Shown: piece by piece, positions 1 to 7,394 of the stretch
Position numbering within the stretch: position 1 is the stretch's first letter
Layout: each line of letters starts with the position of its first letter
NCBI GenBank assembly: GCA_025355915.1
Contig: JANXYT010000191.1
Coordinates: forward strand, 1-15,669
DNA length: 15,669 nucleotides
Source of the DNA: Holophagaceae bacterium
GTDB lineage: Bacteria; Acidobacteriota; Holophagae; Holophagales; Holophagaceae
Reading direction: 5' to 3'
The notes under the pieces: model-generated
The model's input: the letters and a program-made list of their open reading frames with translations, nothing else
Database searches by the model: none
Told to the model about the DNA's origin: nothing
Made by a program: the position numbers and the translations under genes

Positions 1-1108
1 CGAAGTGCACGAGCAGGCCCAGGGAGACCAGCACGCAGGACACATACGGGAGCAGCCAGCCGGGATTTTCAACCACGGAAAGGACAGAAAGGGTGTCGTT
101 CTTGCCAAAGCTTGCCTGATAGAAGGTTTTCCCTTCGTACCGGAGGGGCTGATTCATGTAGATGAGCACCTCGCGGGATTCCTTCTGGGAGGGGTTCACC
201 ACCTGGACCAGGCTGGAGAAGTTCTTGGGGATATCGGTGCCAGGGTATACGTCGTGCCGGAACTGCTTCAGCGTGAACGCGTAGGGCAGGTACTGGCGGC
301 GCAGGCGCATGGACAGGAGATACGTGCGCCCTTCGTGGGTGAACGATTGGGGGGTACCCAGGGCGACCGAAGCCAGCCAGATGCCATAGCTGCGGCCCCC
401 GGCCACCGGTTCCACGAAGGCGGACGTCTGGTTCATTTCGTTGTCGGCGCTGACCACGGGCTGCTCGACGACAGAGACCCCGGGACCCACGCCCGCGGTG
501 GCCATGGAGGGCGGCCCCCCTGGCGGCAGCGAGCTGAGTTCGGCGTTCGGGAAGTACCGCTTCACGTTCAGGGTGATCGGCGTGCCGGGGATGGCGACGG
601 CGCCACCCTTGGCCAGCAATGTGTCTGGCACGGAGTAGACCTCGTCCCATCTGGGATCGGTTATGTCGATGACGGCCAGTTCCATGCTCTTGTAGCTCTG
701 GACGTAGTTGACGGTCTGGCCCACCTCGATGGACAAGTTGGTATCCACCTGCATCATGCCGGCCACGAATTCGCCCGCGAACAGGACCACCAGGCCCACG
801 TGGATCAGCCACATGCCGGCCCTGGACCAGATCAGCTTGATGTCCATGGTTTTGGCGATGAGGTTGATGGTGAGGAGCAGGCCCACCAGGGCGCCGCCGG
901 GGAATACCGGGAGGGGGAAGGGCAGGGCCGCGACCTGCCGCCACACGATGAAGCTGCGCATGTAGGCGTTCACGGCGCCTTGGGTGCCCATTTCCACCTG
1001 AGCCAGGGTGCAGAGCACCACCAGGCACATGAGAAGGGAGAGCAGGACGATGGTGAGCTGGAAGGACTTGAAGAAAGCCCAGACTCGGGACGCGATGGTC
1101 TTAATCAA
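1..1108 (-). CDS. ResB-like cytochrome c biogenesis membrane protein (3' end cut by window edge)
   Basis: Reading the minus strand from a TTG at 1108 gives an open frame of 369 codons that leaves the window at position 1. It reads as a ResB-family protein, part of the System II machinery that delivers haem to apocytochrome c outside the inner membrane. Hydrophobic segments lie near residues 15-36, 70-88 and 98-115. The third contains a histidine in WLIHVGLVVLFAGEF, matching the haem-linked His region of ResB. A large extracytoplasmic domain follows, then the family signature MNQPLRYEGKTFYQASF and a last transmembrane segment that starts at NPGWLLPY. The TTG start is chosen because GGGGAG lies 8 nt upstream and no ATG occurs before the first membrane helix. 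It overlaps the lipoprotein gene by 8 nt, so the two are probably translated together. A CcsA/ResC partner would be expected beyond the left edge. The family call is firm; the exact start is less so. Confidence 0.85.
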   Translation of the reverse strand, partial: MIKTIASRVWAFFKSFQLTIVLLSLLMCLVVLCTLAQVEMGTQGAVNAYMRSFIVWRQVAALPFPLPVFPGGALVGLLLTINLIAKTMDIKLIWSRAGMWLIHVGLVVLFAGEFVAGMMQVDTNLSIEVGQTVNYVQSYKSMELAVIDITDPRWDEVYSVPDTLLAKGGAVAIPGTPITLNVKRYFPNAELSSLPPGGPPSMATAGVGPGVSVVEQPVVSADNEMNQTSAFVEPVAGGRSYGIWLASVALGTPQSFTHEGRTYLLSMRLRRQYLPYAFTLKQFRHDVYPGTDIPKNFSSLVQVVNPSQKESREVLIYMNQPLRYEGKTFYQASFGKNDTLSVLSVVENPGWLLPYVSCVLVSLGLLVHF

Positions 1109-1805
1109 GGTGGAGGCTCCCCAGGATGGACATGAAATCAGGCTTAGCCTTGGCCACGGGAGCGGCATCCCCGGTCAGCTTCACGAACCACGTGTTGCCA
1201 TCAGGTGTGGAGATGTAACCGACGACCATGCGGCTCTTGGCCTGCCCGTCGCTCGTGAAGTCGTAGACGTTCAAAGCTCCGGCCTTGGATTTGAGCACCG
1301 TGCGGGTCTTTGCGAGCCCGGCTTCGTCGAGGGCGGGCAGGGCGATCTGTCCGCGCCAGCGGTTCACATTGGCCAGTTCTCCACCCGCAGGGCCCGGCAG
1401 GACCACCACGGTGGCCTCCAGCTTGCCCGCGAAGGGCGCCTTGAATGTGGCGAAGCGCATGCCTCCCCCGGGAAGTTCGCTCCAGCCCTTGGGCAGGGCC
1501 CACTTTAGGGAACCCTGGGTTGTGGGCGGCGGGGGCACATTGGGCGCTGGCACATTGGGCGGTGGCAGATTGGACGCGGGGTCCGAGCCGGAACCAGGCT
1601 CTCCCGTTCGAGCACCCATCGGCTGGGGCGGCATCGTAGGCCTGAGGCCAGGTTGCGAGGCGTCCGCCTCCTTGGGCACTTGGTAATGGGACACCTGCTC
1701 TGACCTGCAGCCGAGGGCCAGGCCGAGCAACCCGAGGCCAATCAATAGGGAAGTCTTGAACGGCGCGAGACTTGAAGGATGGAGGGGGGTTGGCGGGTTC
1801 GGCAA
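1101..1805 (-). CDS. Proline-rich lipoprotein with NVNRWRGQ-motif domain, paired with ResB-like gene
   Basis: A 234-residue protein if started at TTG 1805, which has GAGGAG just upstream; the frame stays open to 1979 but that extension runs through the upstream gene. The N-terminus has basic K17, a hydrophobic stretch (TSLLIGLGLLGLALG) and Cys33, consistent with a lipoprotein signal peptide, though the lipobox ALGC is imperfect. Residues 50-97 are a Pro/Gly-rich linker with an NVPxP repeat. Residues 100-234 form a compact domain with LPKGW, FKAPF, LANVNRWRGQ (145-153) and NTWFVKLTGD (204-213). From memory, this domain recurs as a conserved protein of unknown function, sometimes near cytochrome c biogenesis genes, and the 8-nt overlap with the ResB-like gene supports a linked role. 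A part in periplasmic cytochrome maturation is inference. The start codon is uncertain. Confidence 0.7.
   Translation of the reverse strand: MPNPPTPLHPSSLAPFKTSLLIGLGLLGLALGCRSEQVSHYQVPKEADASQPGLRPTMPPQPMGARTGEPGSGSDPASNLPPPNVPAPNVPPPPTTQGSLKWALPKGWSELPGGGMRFATFKAPFAGKLEATVVVLPGPAGGELANVNRWRGQIALPALDEAGLAKTRTVLKSKAGALNVYDFTSDGQAKSRMVVGYISTPDGNTWFVKLTGDAAPVAKAKPDFMSILGSLHLD
1534..1578 (-). repeat. Three tandem 15-bp repeats inside the lipoprotein linker
   Basis: Three adjacent 15-bp units start at 1534, 1549 and 1564 on the plus strand: GGCACATTGGGCGCT, GGCACATTGGGCGGT and GGCAGATTGGACGCG. The first two differ at one base and the third is more diverged. Because the unit is a multiple of three, they encode a repeating five-residue segment (NVPPP, NVPAP, NLPPP type) in the linker between the lipid anchor and the folded domain. 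Copy-number change here would only alter spacer length. Confidence 0.8.
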
Positions 1806-1875
1806 GGGACTCCTCGATGGACATTCCAGAATACCGGACGTTCCGGTGGATGGACAGATCGGAATCTTCCAAATC

Positions 1876-2121
1876 TCATAGATCAAATGGTTTAATGGCC
1901 ATATCGATGACTTGGGCCAAGCGATGATCCAGCTCTGTGATGCCGCCAGCGTCGTGGGTGGTAAGGGAAATGCGAACATAGCCCCAACCGAAGGCGATAT
2001 CCGGGTGGTGTTTCATGCCTTCGCAGGGACCCACCACCGCGCTGACCAGGTTGAAGGCCGTGATGAAATCGGTGGTCTTGAAGGTCCGCACCAGGTTGCC
2101 GTTTTCTTCCATCCAGTTCAT
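1876..2121 (-). CDS. phhB: Pterin-4a-carbinolamine dehydratase
   Basis: An 81-residue protein of the PCD/DCoH family. It dehydrates the 4a-hydroxytetrahydropterin made by aromatic amino acid hydroxylases, so the pterin cofactor can be recycled in the cytosol. The family signature is present: E34, then the HHPD motif at 38-41, an aromatic residue (W46), H56 and D65. At 81 residues it is slightly shorter than the usual 90-110, because the N-terminal strand is trimmed; the active-site histidines are kept. Its ATG overlaps the stop codon of the hydroxylase gene as ATGA, a sign of translational coupling and a shared mRNA. A 70-bp gap separates it from the lipoprotein gene downstream. Confidence 0.92.
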   Translation of the reverse strand: MNWMEENGNLVRTFKTTDFITAFNLVSAVVGPCEGMKHHPDIAFGWGYVRISLTTHDAGGITELDHRLAQVIDMAIKPFDL

Positions 2122-3698
2122 GGCATGGCCTCCAGTTCATCCAATTCGGCTTTCAGCAGCCATTCGGAGGGGTGCGCTGAGGCCCTTTGGATCAGGGTCT
2201 TCAGACTGTGAGGATCGGTCCGGCCGCCCTCTCTCAGTGTCTTGACCTCAAGGTAAAGTTTCATGAGATCAGGGGAAAGTGACAGGGCCTTGCGGCCTCG
2301 CGCCTGGGCCTCCCCCTCGCCTTCTGCCAGGGCGGAGGGATCGCCATACCACGCGTCCCAGGCGCCGGGGTCGGCGGGCCCACCGGCCACCGAAGGCAAT
2401 TCTGCGCTCAGGAACAGCAGCACCCAGCTAGGCAGGTCCAGGGGGCGGCCATCCTGGTGGCCCAGCAGGTTGATCACCTCGTGTTCGCTCACGCGAAAGC
2501 CGGTGAGAAAGAGGCCCGAAGGCAGGTCCAGACTGAAAGCGCCGCGATGGGGCAGGACACCAGTTCCGAACGCAACCAGAGCCTCGCCCGGCCAGGGACG
2601 ACCCTCGGCCTTGCCCTGTCTCGAAATCATGACGGGGCCTTCCACCCGCACCAGGGCGGTGGACAGGCCCGGCGCCAACTCGACCGGGGCGGGGATGCGG
2701 GCCACCACCTTGCCGGTGAGTTCGAGTCCGCCCTCCAATGCCAGGTGGTTCACGGTGCGGGCCCGCAGGGCCTCCTCGAGGCCCTGATCCCCGCCGTGCC
2801 GCCACCCAAGGGTGGCCTCGAAGGCTCCCAGCACCTCGAAGAGGTGGTCGAAATCGCGAGCCACGAAGAGCTGGGGCTGCATCCGCGTGATGTCGTATTC
2901 CGTGTGCGCACATATCAGGCTGAGGGGGGCCTTCTTCACCGCGGGGGTGAGGCAGTGCACCGCCTCACCCAGGCTGCTCAGCAGGCCCGCGCCGTAGAGC
3001 TTCGGATGGGCCGGATCGCCCACCAGCCCGTATTCGGCCGTCCACCAGTAGAGGCGGCTGGCCTTGGTGCTTTCACTGACGTACCGGCGGCTGGCGGTGG
3101 CGGCCCGGAGGCGCTCCTCGGCCAGTCGAACCTCATCCTCTGAAGCGGCGGGATCTTCCTTCACCACGCTGAGGTTGCGGATGGCCTCGTAAACCGCCTG
3201 GTCCTCCACCGAGGCGATGGCGCGGAACCCCACTTCCCCGCAACGCTTCAGGTAGTCCGCATACCGGCGATCCGCGAGGAGGGGCGCGTGTCCCGCGGTC
3301 TCATGGACGATGTCTGGAGCCGGGGTGTATTCGATGTGCTCGTGGCTGCGGATGTCCGCGGCGATGGCCAGCACGCCCAGAGACTGCAGCTCCGTGAACA
3401 CGGCGGGTGGGATGAAGCCCCGCACGCCTACAGCGGACCAGCCCAGGGCTTCGAGCTTCTCGTTCATCTCGTCCAGGCTGGGGATCCGCTCGAGGCCGAT
3501 GCCCGTGGCCGCCAGGCCGGACAAGTAGCTTTCGTGGGCTGTGTCCTTCAGGCGGTTCGCCAGCCGATGCATGATGTGCCGCCAGACGGCGTGATCTCTG
3601 GGCGTATAGGCCTCGTGGTCCTGGTCCACCACGTAACGCCGTAGGTGCGCCGGCAGACGCTCGATGGCGCGCCTGGTGGGGGAGGGGGCAGGGTGCAT
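2118..3698 (-). CDS. phhA: Aromatic amino acid hydroxylase (phenylalanine 4-monooxygenase type), long form
   Basis: Pterin- and iron-dependent aromatic amino acid hydroxylase, most likely converting phenylalanine to tyrosine. With the start at ATG 3698 the protein has 526 residues. The catalytic core lies near residues 30-275, with TPAPDIVHETAGHAP at 125-139 supplying two iron ligands, H132 and H137, and WWTAEYGL supplying the third, E222. The roughly 250-residue C-terminal extension is absent from short proteobacterial PhhA (about 260-300 aa) but occurs in the long hydroxylases known from Bacillus and Bacteroidetes; its function is not evident here. ATG 3698 is preferred because GAGG lies 5 nt upstream, while the in-frame ATG at 3716 has no visible ribosome site. 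The ATGA overlap with the dehydratase gene matches the functional pairing of the two enzymes. Substrate preference (Phe or Trp) cannot be read with certainty. Confidence 0.9.
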   Translation of the reverse strand: MHPAPSPTRRAIERLPAHLRRYVVDQDHEAYTPRDHAVWRHIMHRLANRLKDTAHESYLSGLAATGIGLERIPSLDEMNEKLEALGWSAVGVRGFIPPAVFTELQSLGVLAIAADIRSHEHIEYTPAPDIVHETAGHAPLLADRRYADYLKRCGEVGFRAIASVEDQAVYEAIRNLSVVKEDPAASEDEVRLAEERLRAATASRRYVSESTKASRLYWWTAEYGLVGDPAHPKLYGAGLLSSLGEAVHCLTPAVKKAPLSLICAHTEYDITRMQPQLFVARDFDHLFEVLGAFEATLGWRHGGDQGLEEALRARTVNHLALEGGLELTGKVVARIPAPVELAPGLSTALVRVEGPVMISRQGKAEGRPWPGEALVAFGTGVLPHRGAFSLDLPSGLFLTGFRVSEHEVINLLGHQDGRPLDLPSWVLLFLSAELPSVAGGPADPGAWDAWYGDPSALAEGEGEAQARGRKALSLSPDLMKLYLEVKTLREGGRTDPHSLKTLIQRASAHPSEWLLKAELDELEAMP

Positions 3699-3752
3699 GG
3701 AAGCCTCGGCAACCATTAAAGTCTAAATCGAAACATATCGCTTGAAATTCCA

Positions 3753-3765
3753 ACACCCAGGGTGT
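3753..3765. promoter_or_regulatory. Short perfect dyad upstream of the hydroxylase gene
   Basis: ACACCC-A-GGGTGT is a perfect 6-bp inverted repeat around one central base, lying about 55 bp before the chosen hydroxylase start inside a 183-bp intergenic stretch. It could be an operator for a regulator of the hydroxylase/dehydratase pair. No convincing sigma-70 or sigma-54 promoter could be aligned with it, and no U-tract follows, so a terminator is unlikely. A 13-bp dyad of this size can also arise by chance. Confidence 0.25.
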
Positions 3766-3881
3766 GCCCCGACAGCCGACCTCGCCCTTCCCAGTCGCGA
3801 TTTCGAGCCCTGCGGCGACCTGAGAAAGGGTCGTCAGGCGAGCACCCGAGGCACAGGATCACGAGGCTGGGCAACGGTTCG

Positions 3882-4577
3882 TCAAACCGGTGGCATCCGA
3901 TGCACATCGACTGGGAGACCGGGAACTCGTTCACTGGCCGATTTCAAATGGTCCGTGGGGGTTCCCTGGAATTTCCCGTTCGGATCCAACCCTGCTGAAG
4001 GAACACCATCCGCCCGCAGAACCTTCAATACAGTACGGAGGAGGATCAGATGGTCCAGACCAACGGAGGCTTGGTCCACGTACTTCACATCGAGTTTCAA
4101 CCGGTCCTCCCAGCCCAGGGTGTTCCGTCCGGCAATCTGGGCCAATCCTGTGATTCCAGGTTTGACGTCGAGTCGCCGCCGCTGCTCGGGCGTGTAGCGC
4201 GGCACATACTCCATCAAGAGGGGCCGGGGACCCACGAAGCTCATCTCTCCCTTCAGGACATTCCAGAGCTGAGGGAGTTCGTCCAGGCTTGAGCGCCGGA
4301 GCAGGCGCCCGAAGGACGTGAGCCGGTCCTTGTCGGGAAGCGGATTGCCCTCGGCGTCGTTGCTGTCGATCATGCTGCGGAACTTATGGAGCACGAAGGG
4401 TCGCGCATGCAGGCCCGGGCGCACCTGCTGGAAGAGGGCCGGTCGGCCCATCTTCACTCGCACGAGCACCCATACAGCCAGCATCACGGGGCCGAAGAGG
4501 GGGAGAAGCAACAGGGCGTAGAGCAGGTCCAGGGTGCGCTTGAAGAACCGGTACACGGGGCGAGAAGGGGTCGTCAT
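3882..4577 (-). CDS. PglC-like monotopic phosphoglycosyl transferase (bacterial sugar transferase)
   Basis: A 231-residue initiating sugar transferase that moves a sugar phosphate from a UDP-sugar to undecaprenyl phosphate at the inner membrane. The N-terminus has a basic patch (FFKR) and one hydrophobic re-entrant segment near 15-40. Then come RPALFQQVRPGLHARPF (46-61), HKFRSM (64-69), the catalytic D99-E100 pair in SSLDELPQLWNVLKGEMSF, GPRPLL (116-121) and KPGITGLAQIAGRN (139-152). The small size, the single membrane segment and the KFQG ending resemble Campylobacter PglC rather than the larger WcaJ/WbaP proteins. The start at 4577 lies 4 bp after the aminotransferase stop, with a weak ribosome site, so coupling is likely. 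The last 30 residues are an unconserved tail. The sugar is probably a 2-acetamido-4-amino derivative, inferred from the aminotransferase next door. Confidence 0.9.
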   Translation of the reverse strand: MTTPSRPVYRFFKRTLDLLYALLLLPLFGPVMLAVWVLVRVKMGRPALFQQVRPGLHARPFVLHKFRSMIDSNDAEGNPLPDKDRLTSFGRLLRRSSLDELPQLWNVLKGEMSFVGPRPLLMEYVPRYTPEQRRRLDVKPGITGLAQIAGRNTLGWEDRLKLDVKYVDQASVGLDHLILLRTVLKVLRADGVPSAGLDPNGKFQGTPTDHLKSASERVPGLPVDVHRMPPV

Positions 4578-4581
4578 TGAA

Positions 4582-5790
4582 TCATCTGGAGGCTTTCCCG
4601 AACACTTCGGAGGACACCGCGATGGCATCATCCATGTTCTGTTTGGTGAGCGTTGGATGGATCTGGAACATCAGGCTGGTTTCCCCCAGCTCACGAGCCA
4701 CGGGAAAGCGAGCCTGCGGCCCGAAACCACTACGGGTGAAGGCTTTCTCGAGATAGATTTCGCTGCAGCTTCCGCTGAAACAGGGAACGTTCCGGCTGTT
4801 GATCTCTTCCATGATGCGATCTCGATTCCAGCCGTCCTTGAGCTGATCGGGGCGGATGAACATGTAGGCTTTGTACCCCGCATGGCCTATCCCGGGGGGC
4901 GCAGGCGTGGTCCGGATGCAGCTGAAAGCGCTGAAGGCCTCATTCAAGCGGCGGAGGTTCTCCTGGCGAAGGCGCGTCCATTCCGGCAGCTTTCTCAACT
5001 GGGCACGACCGATGACTGCCTGGATTTCGGTCATGCGCCAATTGGTGCCGAATGACTCATGGAGCCATTTGAACCCGAACCCTGACGGGTGCTCGCGGTT
5101 GTAGACCGCGTCCCAGCTCTTGCCGTGGTCCTTGAAGCTCCAGGCGCGATCCCACAAGTCAGGGTCGTTGGTGGTGAGCATGCCGCCTTCGCCGCCGGTG
5201 GTGATGATCTTATCCTGGCAGAAGGAAAAGGCCGCCATGTCTCCCAGGCTACCGACAGGCCGCCCCTTGTAGGTAGCGCCATTCGCCTGGGCGCAATCCT
5301 CGATCACCTTGATTCCATGCTGTGCCGCCAGGGCCATGATGGGATCCATGTCGCAGGGCCATCCAGCAAGATGAACCGGAATGATCGCCCTGGTCCGTTT
5401 CGTGATCACCCTCTCGATGGTCTCGGCGGTGATGTTCTGGCTCACTGGATGAACGTCCGCCAGCACCGGAATGCAGCCCCGCATCACCGCACAGCTCGCG
5501 CTGGCGATGAAGGTTCGGGGGCTCGTGATGATTTCGGAACCCGGAGGAATCTCCAAGGCATGGATGGCCAACTCCAGGGCCGCAGTGCCATTGCAGAGGG
5601 CGATCGCCTTCTCGCACCCAGCGGCGGTGGCATACTCCTGTTCGAATTCCCTCGCCTCCAGCCCGGTCCAGTAGTTCACCTTCCCGCTCTCCATCACCCG
5701 TGCCACGGCTTTCACTTCATCGGGAGCGTAGGAAGGCCAAGGCGAGAAGGGCGCGCAGCGGACCGGTTCGGTGAGAGGAGTGAGGGCCAT
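4582..5790 (-). CDS. DegT/DnrJ/EryC1/StrS-family nucleotide-sugar aminotransferase
   Basis: A 402-residue PLP-dependent aminotransferase of the sugar type, which converts a keto group on a nucleotide sugar to an amine. Features seen: SGKVNYWTG (35-43), LCNGTAALELA for phosphate binding (65-75), SPRTFIASAS, VHLAGWPCDMDP (139-150), IEDCAQANGA with the pyridine-ring aspartate D165, and SFCQDKIITTGGEGG with the Schiff-base lysine K194. FGTNWRMTEIQA and FSGSCSEIYLE are also well kept, so the enzyme looks intact. It lies directly upstream of the PglC-like gene, which implies its product feeds the first lipid-linked sugar. The 4,6-dehydratase that would supply the keto sugar and the acetyltransferase that would follow are not in the window. 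No good ribosome site precedes the ATG. PglE-like use of a 4-keto-6-deoxy UDP-HexNAc is inference. Confidence 0.9.
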   Translation of the reverse strand: MALTPLTEPVRCAPFSPWPSYAPDEVKAVARVMESGKVNYWTGLEAREFEQEYATAAGCEKAIALCNGTAALELAIHALEIPPGSEIITSPRTFIASASCAVMRGCIPVLADVHPVSQNITAETIERVITKRTRAIIPVHLAGWPCDMDPIMALAAQHGIKVIEDCAQANGATYKGRPVGSLGDMAAFSFCQDKIITTGGEGGMLTTNDPDLWDRAWSFKDHGKSWDAVYNREHPSGFGFKWLHESFGTNWRMTEIQAVIGRAQLRKLPEWTRLRQENLRRLNEAFSAFSCIRTTPAPPGIGHAGYKAYMFIRPDQLKDGWNRDRIMEEINSRNVPCFSGSCSEIYLEKAFTRSGFGPQARFPVARELGETSLMFQIHPTLTKQNMDDAIAVSSEVFGKASR

Positions 5791-5873
5791 GGCGAGTTAC
5801 CAGGAAAGGGACAAACTAAAGGCTCAGGATGATGCGTTGCAAGGTTCCTTGGTACCACTTAAAAAACAACAGA

Positions 5874-5901
5874 TTTATCAGACAGTCAATTTATTTTCCA
5901 A
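5874..5901 (-). promoter_or_regulatory. Weak sigma-70-like promoter candidate before the aminotransferase gene
   Basis: On the minus strand TTGGAA (5901-5896) and GATAAA (5879-5874) are separated by 16 bp in an AT-rich 131-bp gap, each matching the -35 and -10 consensus at 4 of 6 positions. It would start transcription about 85-90 bp before the aminotransferase ATG. The match is weak; the gap could equally be transcribed through from upstream. Confidence 0.22.
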
Positions 5902-5921
5902 ACCCTGGTTCCAGATTCGAG

Positions 5922-7355
5922 TTACAACCCCAGCACTTCCTTAAGTCGTGGCGTGGCGGCCCGGCTGACATCAAGTTCCATGTTCTCGCCAACCCGGGCT
6001 TTCGCCCCACCCCCAAAGGTCGATCGCAGGTCAAGGACGGCCTCCGGGCGCAGCAGGACGTGGTGCTGGATCAAAAGGAACAACACATGGTTGAAAGCCA
6101 ACTCCACATCGCTGAGGTTGATCCAGGGCGTTTCGTAGCTCTTCCCTTGGGACCAGGCCCAGACATGACCCTTGATGACCTCAAAATGGCTGGTCCGATT
6201 AAGGTCCAGGGTCACGCGGGTCCTGCCATTCATGGCTGTGAAGGCACTGGAAGGGGTCATGAGCGGTGGACCAGCGGGTTTGGCTGATTCGGCGGCTCTG
6301 GCTGGCGGAATCGCTGGCGCTGGTTTTGACGCCGGAAGTGGTATGGGCCGAGCCTGCACCTCCCGTCGCGGTTGGCCCCCCTTCGCATCGGTGATCCTGC
6401 GCGACTGAGGTGCCGTCCGTCCAACGATCCTTGAAACGGGCGGGTCGGGCTGATGCGCCTTCACCTCCGGGACGACGGCTCCAACCGCTCCTGATTCCGG
6501 GCGGCCGGCCTCAGAGAGGGCGGCAAGATCTTGCTCTCCCCAGCCCCTAGAACCTGCGGCCTGAAGCCGAGCGTGGATCAGGTCCGCCACCGGGATGTCC
6601 ACACCAAGTTCCTTGGCCGCATGGAGCAATATTTCATTGGCCGCAAGATCCAGGGACAGGTCACCTGGATCGAAGGAGGGAGGAGGTGTGAATTCGCCAA
6701 GGCCATCCACCATATGAGATCTGAAAATCGCAGTATTCAGCAGCCGGAGGTAATCCGCGGGAGCCAAACCCGCCTTTTCGGCCAAGGGAAGGAGGTTCGA
6801 GACGGCTTCCTCCATGGCCCTGGTGAGCAGGCTGCAACCAAGCTTCAGCGCGTGGGCCAGAGCGGCCTGGGGGCCCACCCGCGTATGGCCCCGCCCCAGG
6901 GCGACGAAGATGGGTAAGCATCTGTTTACTTGGGGCTCTGGCCCACCGGTTACGATCCAGATGTGCCGGGAACTGGCGGCGCCAGCCCGGCCAAACACCG
7001 GGGCCGCCACATACCCTTGATCGGCCTTGGCGTGGGCCAAAGCCAGTGCGGTGGATGCCTCGACTCCGATGGTGCTCATGCAGAGGTGTATGGCCTTGCG
7101 AGGGAGATGCTGGAGCAGGCCCGCTGGACCATACACCACGGCCGATTCGGCGGCGTCGTCCGAGAGCACGGTGATGGCCACCTCGGCCCTCTTCACAGCT
7201 TCGGCCACGGTGTTGACTTCCGTCGCACCCAGGGCGATGAGAGCTTGGGCCTTGCCCGGGGTGCGGTTGTAGACCGTCACGGCGTGCCCCAGCCCCAGAA
7301 GATTTCGAGCCATGGGCAAGCCCATGTTCCCGAGACCTAGGAAGCTGATGCGCAT
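5922..7355 (-). CDS. Fusion: beta-hydroxyacid-dehydrogenase-like (NAD-binding) domain plus LytTR-like C-terminal domain
   Basis: A 477-residue protein in three parts. Residues 1-287 resemble the 3-hydroxyisobutyrate/6-phosphogluconate dehydrogenase superfamily: FLGLGNMGLPMARNLL is the Rossmann and family motif (5-20), YVAAPVFGRAGAA (115-127) fits the substrate loop, and K171 in HALKLGCSLL sits where the catalytic lysine is expected. The asparagine normally found after it is replaced (C174/S175). Residues 288-370 are a Pro/Ala-rich linker. Residues 371-477 read like a LytTR DNA-binding domain: LIQHHVLLRPEAVLDL, then a G-rich turn and MELDVSRAATPRLKEVL, matching the H-x-S-x-x-V and VSRR-type pattern of that family. 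The ATG has CGGAG 8 nt upstream. It lies 39 bp after the GT4 gene, in the same direction. A metabolite- or NAD(P)H-sensing regulator is inferred. The N-terminal call is firm, the LytTR call moderate. Confidence 0.75.
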   Translation of the reverse strand: MRISFLGLGNMGLPMARNLLGLGHAVTVYNRTPGKAQALIALGATEVNTVAEAVKRAEVAITVLSDDAAESAVVYGPAGLLQHLPRKAIHLCMSTIGVEASTALALAHAKADQGYVAAPVFGRAGAASSRHIWIVTGGPEPQVNRCLPIFVALGRGHTRVGPQAALAHALKLGCSLLTRAMEEAVSNLLPLAEKAGLAPADYLRLLNTAIFRSHMVDGLGEFTPPPSFDPGDLSLDLAANEILLHAAKELGVDIPVADLIHARLQAAGSRGWGEQDLAALSEAGRPESGAVGAVVPEVKAHQPDPPVSRIVGRTAPQSRRITDAKGGQPRREVQARPIPLPASKPAPAIPPARAAESAKPAGPPLMTPSSAFTAMNGRTRVTLDLNRTSHFEVIKGHVWAWSQGKSYETPWINLSDVELAFNHVLFLLIQHHVLLRPEAVLDLRSTFGGGAKARVGENMELDVSRAATPRLKEVLGL

Positions 7356-7394
7356 GAAAACTCCGGAAGAGGCTCCACTGGTGCAACCTATGTT

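Noticed and set aside
5..1135. Long plus-strand open frame of 376 codons
   Set aside because: It lies opposite the ResB-like gene, whose minus-strand translation has clear membrane helices and family motifs; the plus-strand product is His/Gly/Asp-rich with no recognisable fold, typical of an antisense frame in high-GC DNA.
3815..3832. Inverted repeat CGACC...GGTCG downstream of the PglC-like gene as a terminator
   Set aside because: The stem is only 5 bp with an 8-nt loop and no U-tract follows, so an intrinsic terminator is not supported.
5839..5857. Minus-strand TGGTAC...TTGC resembling a sigma-54 promoter before the aminotransferase gene
   Set aside because: The two elements are about 4 bp too far apart for a -24/-12 promoter, a spacing sigma-54 does not tolerate.
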